NCBI GenBank assembly: GCA_036401375.1
Contig: DASWVB010000023.1
Coordinates: 50,355 to 114,354, forward strand
DNA from: DASWUZ01 sp036401375
Lineage (GTDB): Bacteria; Acidobacteriota; Terriglobia; Terriglobales; Acidobacteriaceae
DNA length: 64,000 nt
Direction of reading: 5' to 3'
The stretch's first letter is position 1; each line of letters begins with the position of its first letter. Position numbers and translations under genes: made by a program. Under the pieces are notes generated by a model. That model saw only the letters and a program-made list of their open reading frames with translations. It had not been told where the DNA came from and ran no database searches. Below, piece by piece: positions 17,939 to 26,563 of this stretch.

Positions 17939-19183
17939 CTACTCCACCCGGTCATAGCGATAACCACCGGCGGTCAGCGCCTCGACCAGGCTCTCGATGT
18001 GTGCGCGCCCGCGCGTCTCGAGCGTGATATCGATCGCCGTGTCCCCGAGGTTTACACCGTAGTAAGTGCGGTCATACTGCGTCTGAACGATATTCGCCCG
18101 CTGGTCGGCGATGATCCGCGTAAGCTCATGCAGGGTGCCCGGCCGGTCCGTCAGATGAATGCGCAGCCGCGTGCGCCGCCCATCCTTCACCAGCCCGCGC
18201 TCGATGATCTTGGCCAGCAGGCTGACATCGATATTGCCCCCGCACACCAGCACCGCCACCCGTTCCCCGCGCAGTGAGGTCTTTCGCTGCAGCAGCGCCG
18301 CCAGAGCCACCGCACCCGCACCCTCGGCCAGGGTCTTCTCGCGCTCCAGCAGGATCAGGATCGCGTTCGCAATCTCCTCCTCATCGACCGACACGATCTC
18401 GTCGACATACTGCTGCACCAGCGGAAACGTCACCTCCCCGGCGCGCCGCACCGCGATGCCGTCCGCGATCGTCGCCTGCGCCGGCAAGGTCACCTTGAAC
18501 CCCGCCTCCACCGCCCGCAGCATCGATGGCAGCCTGTCCGTCTGCACCCCAATGACGCGAATCGCAGGATTACTCTCCTTGATCGCGCAGGCCACCCCGC
18601 TGATCAGCCCGCCTCCGCCGATCGGAATCACCACCGCCTCGAGCCCCGCCACCTGCTCCATCATCTCGAGCCCCAGCGTCCCCTGCCCGTTGATCACCGC
18701 CGCATCGTCAAAGGGATGCAGGAACGTCATGCCCTCTGCCCTGCTGCGCCGCATCGCCTCGACACAGGCCTCATCGTAGTTCGCGCCATGCAGCACGACC
18801 TCCGCCCCAAAGCCGCTCGTGGCCGCGACCTTCACCAGCGGAGTCATCAACGGCATCACGATCTGCGACCGTATCCCCCGCTGCGACGCGTGGTACGCCA
18901 CCGCCTGCGCATGGTTGCCCGCGCTCGCCGCGATCACCCCGTGCGCCTTCTCCTCCGCCGTCAGCGTCAGTATCTTGTTCAGCGCGCCCCGCTCCTTGAA
19001 CGCGCCCGTCCGCTGCAGATTGTCGAGCTTCAGGTAGACATCCGCCCCCGTCATGCCCGAGATCTCCTCCGAGCGCTGGCACGGCGACAGGTAGATGAAC
19101 TCGCGGATACGCGCCCGCGCCAGCTCGATCTCCCTCAGCGACACCGTAGTCGCGCCCTTGGGCGGGCTCACCACTTCCTGCAT
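17939..19183 (-). CDS. ilvA: Threonine ammonia-lyase with C-terminal ACT domain
   Basis: A 414-residue PLP enzyme that deaminates threonine to 2-oxobutyrate. The PLP lysine is K63 in G-A-F-K-E-R-G-A; S-A-G-N-H-A-Q binds substrate and G-G-G-G-L-I-S-G the cofactor phosphate. The last 75 residues (from R-L-R-I-H-L-T-D-R-P-G-T) are a single ACT domain, the layout of the 400-residue threonine dehydratases rather than the 510-residue two-ACT biosynthetic form. It could serve isoleucine synthesis or catabolism. Transcribed toward murE with a 57-bp gap. No ilv or leu genes adjoin it. Confidence 0.9.
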   Translation of the reverse strand: MQEVVSPPKGATTVSLREIELARARIREFIYLSPCQRSEEISGMTGADVYLKLDNLQRTGAFKERGALNKILTLTAEEKAHGVIAASAGNHAQAVAYHASQRGIRSQIVMPLMTPLVKVAATSGFGAEVVLHGANYDEACVEAMRRSRAEGMTFLHPFDDAAVINGQGTLGLEMMEQVAGLEAVVIPIGGGGLISGVACAIKESNPAIRVIGVQTDRLPSMLRAVEAGFKVTLPAQATIADGIAVRRAGEVTFPLVQQYVDEIVSVDEEEIANAILILLEREKTLAEGAGAVALAALLQRKTSLRGERVAVLVCGGNIDVSLLAKIIERGLVKDGRRTRLRIHLTDRPGTLHELTRIIADQRANIVQTQYDRTYYGVNLGDTAIDITLETRGRAHIESLVEALTAGGYRYDRVE

Positions 19184-19311
19184 CGTGCTCTCCTCGTTCT
19201 CTACTTCGTTCTCTACTTCAGAATCTTTCCCGGCACCGCTGCTCTCCCGATCGATAGCTCAATCGGTACCGCGGCCGCCGCCCCGCGCCGCCGCCCCCGG
19301 CCGCGCCTCCA

Positions 19312-20454
19312 TCAATGCACGCTGCTAAGTGGAGCAGCAGCAGAAGCCCACCCCCGCCCCGTAAGCTCCCGGATCAGATCCACCTCATGCTGCCGGTAAG
19401 GCGTATCGTCCTGCCGGAACACCTCGTGAAACCACACCGTAGGCTGCGACAACACGTAAGGCCGCTCCCACGAGTCCCACGGAAAATAAGTCTGCGTCTT
19501 CCCCGCAACCAGCCCCCAGTTGATCGCCCCGACGTTGTATCTCTTCGCAATCGGCAGCGACCCGTCAAACGTGCTCCCCGCACCGCGCGCCATGTACTCC
19601 GTACAGAGAATAGGCCGACGCTGCAGCTGCAACTCCTTCACATGCGCCTCAAACACCTCGGGCCATCCATAATCGTGGAACGAGATCACGTCCGACTCCG
19701 CCAGCTGGATCCTGGTCGTCACGCTCTCTTTCGCAGGATCGCTCCAGCTCCCCCTCCACACCCCGCTCGTCAGCGGCTGCGTTGGATTGGCCGACCGCGC
19801 CCACCCAAACACCTGCGGCAGCAGCTCATCCACCCGCGCAATCTTCGCCGCCTCGTCCCCCGCATCGTCACCACCCTTGTTGTCAGGCTCGTTCCACACA
19901 TCCCACCCGAGAATGCGATCGTCCTTCGCGAACGCGCCCACCACCCCCTCGACATAAGCGCGCAGCTTCGGCTCGTACTCCCGATCGAGCAGCTCCACCT
20001 TGCCCGGGCTCTGCACCCAGCCCGAGTTGTGCACGCCCGGTATCGGCGGATGCTGCGGCCCAAGGTGCGGATTCGGCTCCCAGCACGAATCGAACAGCAC
20101 CAGCAGCGGACGAATATGATGCCTCGCCGCAATGCTCAGAAAAATGTCCAGCCGCCTCTCAAACCCGCGAGGGTCCTGCTGCCAGAGCTGGTCCTGCAGG
20201 AAGACCCGCATCGTATTCATCCCGATCGACTCCCCCAGGCCAAGCTCCCGGTCGCTGAGCGCCGGGTTGAACGTCTCCGCCTGGAACATCTCGAGCTCGT
20301 TGATCGCGTCCGACGGAATATAGTTCGCACCCACCAGCCAGGGCTGTCTCCCATACCACTCATTCGCCTGCTGCTCCGGCCAGCGCTCACGCCCACGCGC
20401 CTCGGCCGCTCCCAACAGCACAACCGCCACAACGACGGCAACCCTCAACTTCAT
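19312..20454 (-). CDS. Secreted TIM-barrel glycoside hydrolase (GH5/cellulase-like)
   Basis: A 380-residue protein with a Sec signal peptide (hydrophobic residues 5-18, A-x-A near 17-19). The barrel carries the two glutamates expected of clan GH-A: E189 in D-V-W-N-E-P-D as acid/base and E286 in C-T-E-Y-M-A-R as nucleophile. N-T-M-R-V-F-L near residue 80 fits the second strand. Proteins of this type hydrolyse beta-linked plant or microbial polysaccharides; the exact substrate is not readable. Stands alone between ilvA and small genes on the other strand; no transporter or regulator adjoins. Confidence 0.82.
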   Translation of the reverse strand: MKLRVAVVVAVVLLGAAEARGRERWPEQQANEWYGRQPWLVGANYIPSDAINELEMFQAETFNPALSDRELGLGESIGMNTMRVFLQDQLWQQDPRGFERRLDIFLSIAARHHIRPLLVLFDSCWEPNPHLGPQHPPIPGVHNSGWVQSPGKVELLDREYEPKLRAYVEGVVGAFAKDDRILGWDVWNEPDNKGGDDAGDEAAKIARVDELLPQVFGWARSANPTQPLTSGVWRGSWSDPAKESVTTRIQLAESDVISFHDYGWPEVFEAHVKELQLQRRPILCTEYMARGAGSTFDGSLPIAKRYNVGAINWGLVAGKTQTYFPWDSWERPYVLSQPTVWFHEVFRQDDTPYRQHEVDLIRELTGRGWASAAAPLSSVH

Positions 20455-20605
20455 ACCCCAACCTCACGCCAGCGCCACACAACTCAGACAGCCTAACAGG
20501 GGCCGCATCCCGGCGGCGCGAACCCAAACCTCAGCGTCACTCTCGAACACCCGTCCGCCATCCAGGCTGTTCAGGCCTTGACGACCCCCAACGCGCAGCT
20601 TGACT

Positions 20606-20833
20606 ATGAACAAACCTCGTTCTGAGAGCCCTCCGGCCATGCCATGTAAATGCCAGTGCCCGAAATGCCAACTGTGCTACGACGACGACGCCACCCGCAG
20701 GTGTCAGGAAGAGGTCGCCGCCACCGCCCTCGTCGCAACCATGCGGGCCACACCGTCCAGCAGGCAGTTACAGGTGGCCGTCTTCTGCCCGGCCTGCAAC
20801 CTCTGGTTTTACTGCGACTGCCAGGAGACTTAA
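20606..20833 (+). CDS. Small cysteine-rich protein, probable zinc-binding
   Basis: A 75-residue protein with C-K-C-Q-C-P-K-C-Q-L-C near the N-terminus and C-P-A-C plus C-D-C near the C-terminus, nine cysteines in total, suggesting a zinc-ribbon-like fold. The frame can start at a TTG at 20600, the ATG at 20606 or an ATG at 20639; none has a strong ribosome site. It ends three bases before the next gene, so the two are probably co-transcribed. Family and function not recognised. Confidence 0.5.
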   Translation: MNKPRSESPPAMPCKCQCPKCQLCYDDDATRRCQEEVAATALVATMRATPSSRQLQVAVFCPACNLWFYCDCQET

Positions 20834-20836
20834 TCC

Positions 20837-21622
20837 ATGCCAGGCGTCCTCTCCCCCGACGAGCTCAAACGCTACACCGACCTGCAGGACTACTTCAACG
20901 TCCCCTCCTCCGCCAGGCGCCTCGACGACTACGCCAAATGGATCTTTACCGCCGTCACCCTGGTCGCTACCCTCGCCACCGGATTCGCACTCTTCGGCGC
21001 CCAGACCCTCTCCCCCGCCGGCAGGGTCGCCTACGGCGTTGCCATGCTCTTCGTCGGCCTCAGCCTCGGCTGTGCGGTGATGATACTCACTCCAGCCTTC
21101 CCCACTCTGCGCCTCGGCTCTCCCGGCGATCTGAACGACAAATTCTCCATCACCATCCGCGCCCGCAGGAAGTGGACCCTCGGCGCAGCCGCCTGCCTCA
21201 GCCTGGCCTTCATCGCGGCTGGTACGGTCCCCGGCATCTCCGCCCTCCATCAGGCGCCCCCAGCGCCGATACATCCCCTCTCGTCCTTCAGCTATTCCTT
21301 CCTCGCGAACAAGCTTACCGTCGCCATTCACCTCGACCGCCTCCAGCCCGCATCCCCGGTAACGCTCGAGATCGACTCGCTCCTCCCCGATCCTGTTCAA
21401 CCAGCCCCGGCTAAGCCGGCCCCGGGCCCACCCCCGCTAGTCCCGCCGAAAAAGCAGCTCATCTTCATCGACCACCTTCTCGCCGACGAACACGGCAGAG
21501 CAGATCGCTCCATCGCCCTCGAAAAGAGCGCCTTCGCTCCCCTCTCGATCACCTACTCCGGCACCCTCGACACCGGCAAGCCCTTCTCCACCAGCGAGTC
21601 GCTCCAGCTCGCAAGCCCGTAG
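20837..21622 (+). CDS. Membrane protein of unknown function
   Basis: A 261-residue protein. Residues 1-33 are polar with an SSARRLDDYAKW segment, then three hydrophobic helices at about 34-52, 62-82 and 112-130. The rest is an exported-looking domain interrupted by a proline/alanine-rich linker near residue 185-205. The N-terminal part resembles the two-helix membrane anchors of small bacterial proteins, but no family was recognised. Starts three bases after the Cys-rich mini-gene. Confidence 0.6.
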   Translation: MPGVLSPDELKRYTDLQDYFNVPSSARRLDDYAKWIFTAVTLVATLATGFALFGAQTLSPAGRVAYGVAMLFVGLSLGCAVMILTPAFPTLRLGSPGDLNDKFSITIRARRKWTLGAAACLSLAFIAAGTVPGISALHQAPPAPIHPLSSFSYSFLANKLTVAIHLDRLQPASPVTLEIDSLLPDPVQPAPAKPAPGPPPLVPPKKQLIFIDHLLADEHGRADRSIALEKSAFAPLSITYSGTLDTGKPFSTSESLQLASP

Positions 21623-21739
21623 CGCCCGCAGAAAGGCCGCCCCGAGCCCTGGCAGCCTCCCTCGAGCCACATCGTCTCGCGAACGAACCACCGCGAGCCC
21701 GCCATCGAACCTGCACCACCAAATCCGCGCTCAAACCAC

Positions 21740-21768
21740 TTGACAGAACCCGTCTGCATATTTATACA
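21740..21768 (+). promoter_or_regulatory. Sigma-70-type promoter of the arginine operon
   Basis: TTGACA at 21740-21745, a 17-bp spacer, then TATACA at 21763-21768. Transcription would start near 21776, leaving a leader of about 60 bases before argR. This is the best -35/-10 pair seen in the window, in an otherwise GC-rich background. Confidence 0.72.
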
Positions 21769-21788
21769 TAGAAATGCATCTTTATACA
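21755..21788 (+). promoter_or_regulatory. argR: Two ArgR-box-like operators, 20 bp apart
   Basis: TGCATATTTATACA (21755-21768) and TGCATCTTTATACA (21775-21788) differ at one base and start 20 bp apart, about two helical turns. The first is an imperfect palindrome TGNATANNTATNCA, like half of a tandem ARG-box pair bound by a hexameric arginine repressor. The first box covers the -10 element and the second covers the start region, so binding would block transcription: autoregulation of argR and arginine control of the whole operon. Confidence 0.65.
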
Positions 21789-21835
21789 GAAAGCCAGCGT
21801 CTCACTGAAAGCCGCCCCCGTCCTGCCGGCAAGCC

Positions 21836-22279
21836 ATGAAGCTCGAAAGACACAACGCCATCCGCGAACTCGTTGCCGCCGCACCCATCTACAACCAGGA
21901 TGAGCTGCGCCGGAAGCTCGTACACCAGGGCTTCGATGTAACCCAGGCCACCCTCTCCCGCGACTTCCGCGAACTCCGCCTCTACAAAGGCCCCCTCGGC
22001 TACGCGCTCCCCAACGGCAACGGCGCCGATGACGAAGACGATCAGCCCTCCGTCGCCGAGGTCCTCACCAGCTTCGGACTCAAGGTCAAGCAGGCACAGA
22101 ACCAGCTCGTCCTCATCACCACCAACGGCGGCGCCCAGCCCGTCGCCCTCGCCATCGACCATGAAGAGTGGGACGAGGTCGTCGGCACCATCGCCGGCGA
22201 CGACACCGTGCTCATCATCTGCCCCGACGAAAAGCTCGCCAACGCGCTCCGCCTCCGCCTCGTTGAGATGATCGGCTGA
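21836..22279 (+). CDS. argR: Arginine repressor
   Basis: A 147-residue ArgR. The N-terminal winged helix contains A-T-L-S-R-D-F-R-E-L in its recognition helix (about residues 41-50), preceded by N-Q-D-E-L-R-R-K-L. The C-terminal oligomerisation domain includes G-T-I-A-G-D-D-T, whose aspartates bind arginine. It represses arginine synthesis as a hexamer when arginine is high. The preceding 213-bp spacer holds the promoter and two operator-like sites. The stop overlaps the argC start (TGATG), so repressor and biosynthetic genes share one transcript. Confidence 0.94.
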   Translation: MKLERHNAIRELVAAAPIYNQDELRRKLVHQGFDVTQATLSRDFRELRLYKGPLGYALPNGNGADDEDDQPSVAEVLTSFGLKVKQAQNQLVLITTNGGAQPVALAIDHEEWDEVVGTIAGDDTVLIICPDEKLANALRLRLVEMIG

Positions 22280-23340
22280 TGACGCCCTCGGTCCAGACTG
22301 CAGTGGTAGGGGTGAGCGGCTACGCGGGCATGGAGCTGGCGCGACTGCTGCTCCATCACCCCCGCCTCAAGGGCGTGCCGCCGGTCTTTGCCGGGCGCAT
22401 CGAGCCCGGCCAGCCCGCCCCTTCGCTCACGGACATCCACCCGCAGCTCGCCAATAACAACGGCACCGCCGCCCTGCGCGTCGAGCCCTTCTCCTGGGAG
22501 CTGCTCAAAGCCCGCGGCGTAAAGATCCTCTTCCTCGCCACGCCCCACGAACAGTCCCGCAGCTGGGCGCCCGAGGCCCTCGAACACGGCCTCCGCGTCA
22601 TCGACCTCAGCGGAGCGTGGCGGCTCAACGACGCTGCCAACCGCTCCATCTACAACTTTGGTGACGAGGGCTCAGCCGCTGCCCTCGAGCTGCAGGCGAA
22701 AAGCGTCTACGGCATGCCGGAGCTCCATCGCGACCAGCTCCCCGCAGCCGACCTCATCGCCAACCCCGGCTGCTACGCCACCTCGGTCATCCTCGCGCTC
22801 AAGCCCCTGCTGCACCAGGGCTGGATCGACCTCGACCGCGGCATCGTCGCCGACGCAAAGTCTGGCGTCTCCGGCGCCGGCAAATCCCCCACCGCGAAGA
22901 CCCACTTCATGTACGCCGCCGACAACCTCTCCGCCTACGCCGTCTTCTCCCACCGGCACACCGGCGAGCTGCTCGAGCAGCTCGACCTCGCCGCTGAACA
23001 GATCACCTTCACTCCTCACCTGCTCCCCATCCCGCGCGGCATTCTCTCGACCATCTACGTCTCCTTCAAAGCCCCGCGGACTGCAGCCGAGGTCGAGGCC
23101 TGCTATCGCAGCTTCTACGCAGCCAGCCCCATGGTGCGCATCTTTGCCAACCCGCAGCTCCCGCAGATTCAATACTCGGTCAACACCAGCTACTGCGACA
23201 TCGGCTTCCAGCTCGCGCCCGGCGGCCGCCGCTGCGTCATCGTCTCTTGCCTCGACAACCTGCTCAAGGGCGCTGCAGGCCAGGCCGTACAAAACCTGAA
23301 CCTGATGTGCGGATGGGATGAAGCGGAGGGCTTGCAATGA
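22279..23340 (+). CDS. argC: N-acetyl-gamma-glutamyl-phosphate reductase
   Basis: A 353-residue enzyme of the third step of arginine synthesis, reducing acetylglutamyl phosphate with NADPH. G-V-S-G-Y-A-G-M-E-L binds the cofactor, and N-P-G-C-Y-A-T carries the catalytic C165; the C-terminal H-T-G-E and H-L-L-P-I-P-R-G segments are typical. Overlaps argR by one base and argB by four. Confidence 0.96.
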   Translation: MTPSVQTAVVGVSGYAGMELARLLLHHPRLKGVPPVFAGRIEPGQPAPSLTDIHPQLANNNGTAALRVEPFSWELLKARGVKILFLATPHEQSRSWAPEALEHGLRVIDLSGAWRLNDAANRSIYNFGDEGSAAALELQAKSVYGMPELHRDQLPAADLIANPGCYATSVILALKPLLHQGWIDLDRGIVADAKSGVSGAGKSPTAKTHFMYAADNLSAYAVFSHRHTGELLEQLDLAAEQITFTPHLLPIPRGILSTIYVSFKAPRTAAEVEACYRSFYAASPMVRIFANPQLPQIQYSVNTSYCDIGFQLAPGGRRCVIVSCLDNLLKGAAGQAVQNLNLMCGWDEAEGLQ

Positions 23341-24119
23341 AGTATGTAGTCAAACTCGGCGGCGCAACTCTGGAAGATCCCAGGCTGCTGCACCTCTGCG
23401 CCCAGGCAGTCGCAGAGCTCGCGCGCGACGGCAACCAGGTCGCCCTCGTGCATGGCGGAGGCCTCCAGCTCACCCGCACCCTCAAGCAGATGGGCAAGGT
23501 CAGCGAATTCATCGCCGGCCTGCGCGTCACCGACGCCGAGACCCGCGACACCGCGCTGATGGTCCTCGCCGGCCAGGTCAACAAGCTGCTCGTCGCCTCG
23601 CTCGGCGCCCACGGCCAGTCCGCCGTCGGCCTCTCCGGCGGCGACGGCCTGGTCTTTCGCGCACGCAAGAAACGCACCGCACCCGACCTCGGCTTCGTCG
23701 GCGAGATCGTCGCCTCCGATCCGCGCTGGCTTGACGCCATCTGGAAGATGGGCTCCGTGCCCGTCCTCTCCAGCATGGCGCTCGGCTTCGACGGCCAGTA
23801 CTACAACATCAATGCCGACGAGATGGCTGCCGCCTGCGCCATGTGCTGCGATGCCGACGCGCTCGTCTTCCTCACCGACGTGCCCGGGGTCCGCGGAGCA
23901 GACGGCGACGTCATGCGCTGGCTCACCGTCGATCAGATCGCCGTCCTCGTCAAAGATGCAGTCATCAGCGGAGGCATGCTGCCCAAGCTCAGCGCATGCC
24001 GCGAGGCCCTGCTGCACGGCGTCCGGCGCGTACGTATCCTCCCCGCCGAGGCCGCCGCTACCCTTCCCGATCTATGCAGTTCACGAGTAGCACTAGGAAC
24101 AGAGGTGATGGTGGCATGA
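23337..24119 (+). CDS. argB: Acetylglutamate kinase
   Basis: A 260-residue kinase of the second step of arginine synthesis. It begins directly with M-K-Y-V-V-K-L-G-G-A, the phosphate-binding strand, so it lacks the N-terminal helix that mediates arginine inhibition in hexameric enzymes; the length is that of the E. coli type. H-G-G-G-L-Q follows near residue 40 and N-I-N-A-D-E near residue 160. If this enzyme is arginine-insensitive, feedback must act on the acetyltransferase or through ArgR. ATGA overlaps on both sides. Confidence 0.95.
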   Translation: MKYVVKLGGATLEDPRLLHLCAQAVAELARDGNQVALVHGGGLQLTRTLKQMGKVSEFIAGLRVTDAETRDTALMVLAGQVNKLLVASLGAHGQSAVGLSGGDGLVFRARKKRTAPDLGFVGEIVASDPRWLDAIWKMGSVPVLSSMALGFDGQYYNINADEMAAACAMCCDADALVFLTDVPGVRGADGDVMRWLTVDQIAVLVKDAVISGGMLPKLSACREALLHGVRRVRILPAEAAATLPDLCSSRVALGTEVMVA

Positions 24120-25399
24120 CCAGCTCTACGACAAAGTTGAAAGCGATCCAGGCCGCGGAGTCCACCCTGCTGCTGGAGACCTACACTCGCAATCCGATCC
24201 TCTTTACATCCGGCGAGGGAGTCTATCTCTCGGACGAGAACGGCGCCCAATACCTCGACCTGCTCAGCGGCATCGGCGTCAACGCGCTCGGCTACGCGCA
24301 CCCCGCGATCCTCAACGCCATCGCCGGGCAGAGCCGCAAGCTCATCCACACCTCGAACCTCTACTACCACGAGGGGCAGGCCGAGCTGGCCCTCCGCCTC
24401 ACCCAGCAGACCGGCCTCGACCGCGCCTTCTTCTGCAACAGCGGCACCGAGGCATGGGAGGCCGCCATGAAAGTAGCCCGCGCCCACGCCGGCCTGCTCC
24501 GCAGCGAGGGCCGCTACGTCGGCACAAAGTTCCTCGCCATGGAGGGCAGCTTCCACGGACGCACCTTCGGCTCCGTCTCGACCACCCACAAGGCGAAGTA
24601 CCGCGAGCCCTTCGGCCCTGTCATCGAGGGCGTCGAGTTCGTGCGCTTCAACGACCTCGCCGACCTCCACGCAAAGTTCTCTAGCGAAGTCTGTGCCGTG
24701 CTCATCGAGGCCGTTCAAGGTGAGGGAGGCATTCGCCCCGTCTCGCAGCAGTTCTTCGACGCAGCCCGCTCGCTCACCGCCGGCACCGGCGCACTGCTCA
24801 TCGCCGACGAGATCCAGTCCGGCCTCGGACGCACCGGCAAGTGGTGCGCCTACCAGCACTACGGCATCCAGCCCGACATCACCACCCTCGCCAAGCCGCT
24901 CGCCGGCGGCATCCCCCTCGGCGCCATGCTCTGCTCCGAAGAGGCCGCACGCGCCATCCATCCCGGCATGCACGGCACCACCTTCGGCGGCGGCCCGCTC
25001 GCCTGCGCCGTCGCCCTCGCCGTCCTCGACACCATCGACAACGACCACCTCCTCGCCCGCATCAACCAGGTTGGAGACTACTTCAGGCAGCAGCTCAACA
25101 CCCTCAAGGCCCGCCACGAGGCGATCGTCACCGTCCGTGGAATGGGCCTCATGCTCGCCGCCGAGCTCGACTCCTCCGATCTCGCCGCCCTCGTCGTTGA
25201 AAAAATGCTCGACTCCAGAATCCTCATCAACCGCACCAGCGAGACGGTCCTCCGCTTCCTGCCCCCATACATCCTCGAGCGCGAACACGTCGACCACGCC
25301 ATCGCCGCCCTCGACGCCATCCTCTCGCAGCACGGCTCACCCGCCACCGCCGCGCACTCCGGTGCCAAAGGAGGAACCCTCGTTGACCCACAACACTGA
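24116..25399 (+). CDS. argD: Acetylornithine aminotransferase
   Basis: A 427-residue class III aminotransferase. N-S-G-T-E-A lies in the cofactor site, D-E-I-Q-S-G-L-G-R-T-G supplies the PLP-ring aspartate, and T-L-A-K-P-L-A-G-G holds the Schiff-base lysine; T-T-F-G-G-G-P follows. The frame is open further upstream, but the ATG at 24116 overlaps the argB stop as ATGA. It converts acetylglutamate semialdehyde to acetylornithine. The 3' end overlaps argF by 17 bp and contains the argF ribosome site. Confidence 0.95.
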   Translation: MTSSTTKLKAIQAAESTLLLETYTRNPILFTSGEGVYLSDENGAQYLDLLSGIGVNALGYAHPAILNAIAGQSRKLIHTSNLYYHEGQAELALRLTQQTGLDRAFFCNSGTEAWEAAMKVARAHAGLLRSEGRYVGTKFLAMEGSFHGRTFGSVSTTHKAKYREPFGPVIEGVEFVRFNDLADLHAKFSSEVCAVLIEAVQGEGGIRPVSQQFFDAARSLTAGTGALLIADEIQSGLGRTGKWCAYQHYGIQPDITTLAKPLAGGIPLGAMLCSEEAARAIHPGMHGTTFGGGPLACAVALAVLDTIDNDHLLARINQVGDYFRQQLNTLKARHEAIVTVRGMGLMLAAELDSSDLAALVVEKMLDSRILINRTSETVLRFLPPYILEREHVDHAIAALDAILSQHGSPATAAHSGAKGGTLVDPQH

Positions 25400-26435
25400 A
25401 CACGCCGCACTGCTCGACCTGCCCGCCGCCCCTGCCGTTGCCCTCGATCCGCTCGCCCGGGCCGCCGCCTCCCTGCGCGGCAAAGATCTCGTTTCGATGC
25501 AGGATCTATCGCCCGCACAGGCCGCCGCCATCCTCAAGCTGGCCCACGAATTGAAAGCCGCCCCCGAGCGCTACCGCACCGCGCTCGCCAGCAAACAGAT
25601 GGCCATGTTCTTCGAAAAGCCCTCCCTGCGCACCCGCATTACCTTTGAAGCCGGGATGAACACCCTCGGCGGCAGCGCCATCTTCATCGACCAGTCGCAG
25701 TCGCGGCTCGGCGCAAGAGAGAGCCTCCGCGACGTGGCCCTCAACCTCGAACGCTGGGTGCAGATCGTCGTGCTCCGCACCTTCGCTCACGCCACCATCA
25801 CCACGATCGCGGAGTACTCCAGCATCCCCGTCATCAACGCGCTCAGCGACCTCGAGCACCCCTGCCAGGCCCTCGCCGACTTCATGACCCTCGAGGAGCG
25901 CTTCGGAAGCCTTCGCCGCGTCAAGCTCGCCTACGTCGGCGACGGAAACAACGTCTCCCACTCCCTCATGCTCGCCGCCGCCCTCTACGGGACCCGCATC
26001 ACCGTCGCCACTCCACCACAATACGGGCCGTTGCCGGAATACGTAACAGCAGCACGCACAATTGCCGAGTCAACCGGGGCAGTCATCGAACTGACCAACG
26101 ATCCCCTTGCCGCAGTCGCCGGCGCCGACGCCGTCTACACCGACGTATGGGCCAGCATGGGCCAGGAGAGCGAAGCAGCCGAACGCGAACGCATCTTCAG
26201 CCCCTACCAGGTCAACGACGCCCTCATGTCCAACGCTGCCCCGGAGGCCATCTTCCTCCACTGCCTGCCCGCCCACCGAGGCGCCGAGGTCGCCGCCAGC
26301 GTGCTCGACGGAGGCCAGTCCGCCGTCTACGACCAGGCAGAGAATCGTCTACACGTGCAAAAGGCCCTGGTCCTCCTCCTGCTCGGGACCACCCCTGGAC
26401 TGCAGACAGCAGCTCCCCTCACCACGCCCGATTAG
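25383..26435 (+). CDS. argF: Ornithine carbamoyltransferase
   Basis: A 350-residue carbamoyltransferase. F-F-E-K-P-S-L-R-T-R-I-T-F binds carbamoyl phosphate, H-P-C-Q-A-L-A-D is next, D-V-W-A-S-M-G is the ornithine loop, and F-L-H-C-L-P-A-H-R-G is the catalytic-cysteine motif. No ATG lies near the expected start; a TTG at 25383 follows AAAGGAGG by eight bases and gives an N-terminus of about 30 extra residues before the conserved domain. The start is inside argD. Confidence 0.94.
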   Translation: MTHNTEHAALLDLPAAPAVALDPLARAAASLRGKDLVSMQDLSPAQAAAILKLAHELKAAPERYRTALASKQMAMFFEKPSLRTRITFEAGMNTLGGSAIFIDQSQSRLGARESLRDVALNLERWVQIVVLRTFAHATITTIAEYSSIPVINALSDLEHPCQALADFMTLEERFGSLRRVKLAYVGDGNNVSHSLMLAAALYGTRITVATPPQYGPLPEYVTAARTIAESTGAVIELTNDPLAAVAGADAVYTDVWASMGQESEAAERERIFSPYQVNDALMSNAAPEAIFLHCLPAHRGAEVAASVLDGGQSAVYDQAENRLHVQKALVLLLLGTTPGLQTAAPLTTPD

Positions 26436-26563
26436 CGATCCGCGGCAGCGTGCCGATTTTTCAACACCGGCTGGCAAACAACACGTAGCAGCGATAGTTA
26501 CCTGTCCGGCAGCCGCATACTAACGCATTAGTTCATACGCACTCACATCAAGGAGTTCTACCG

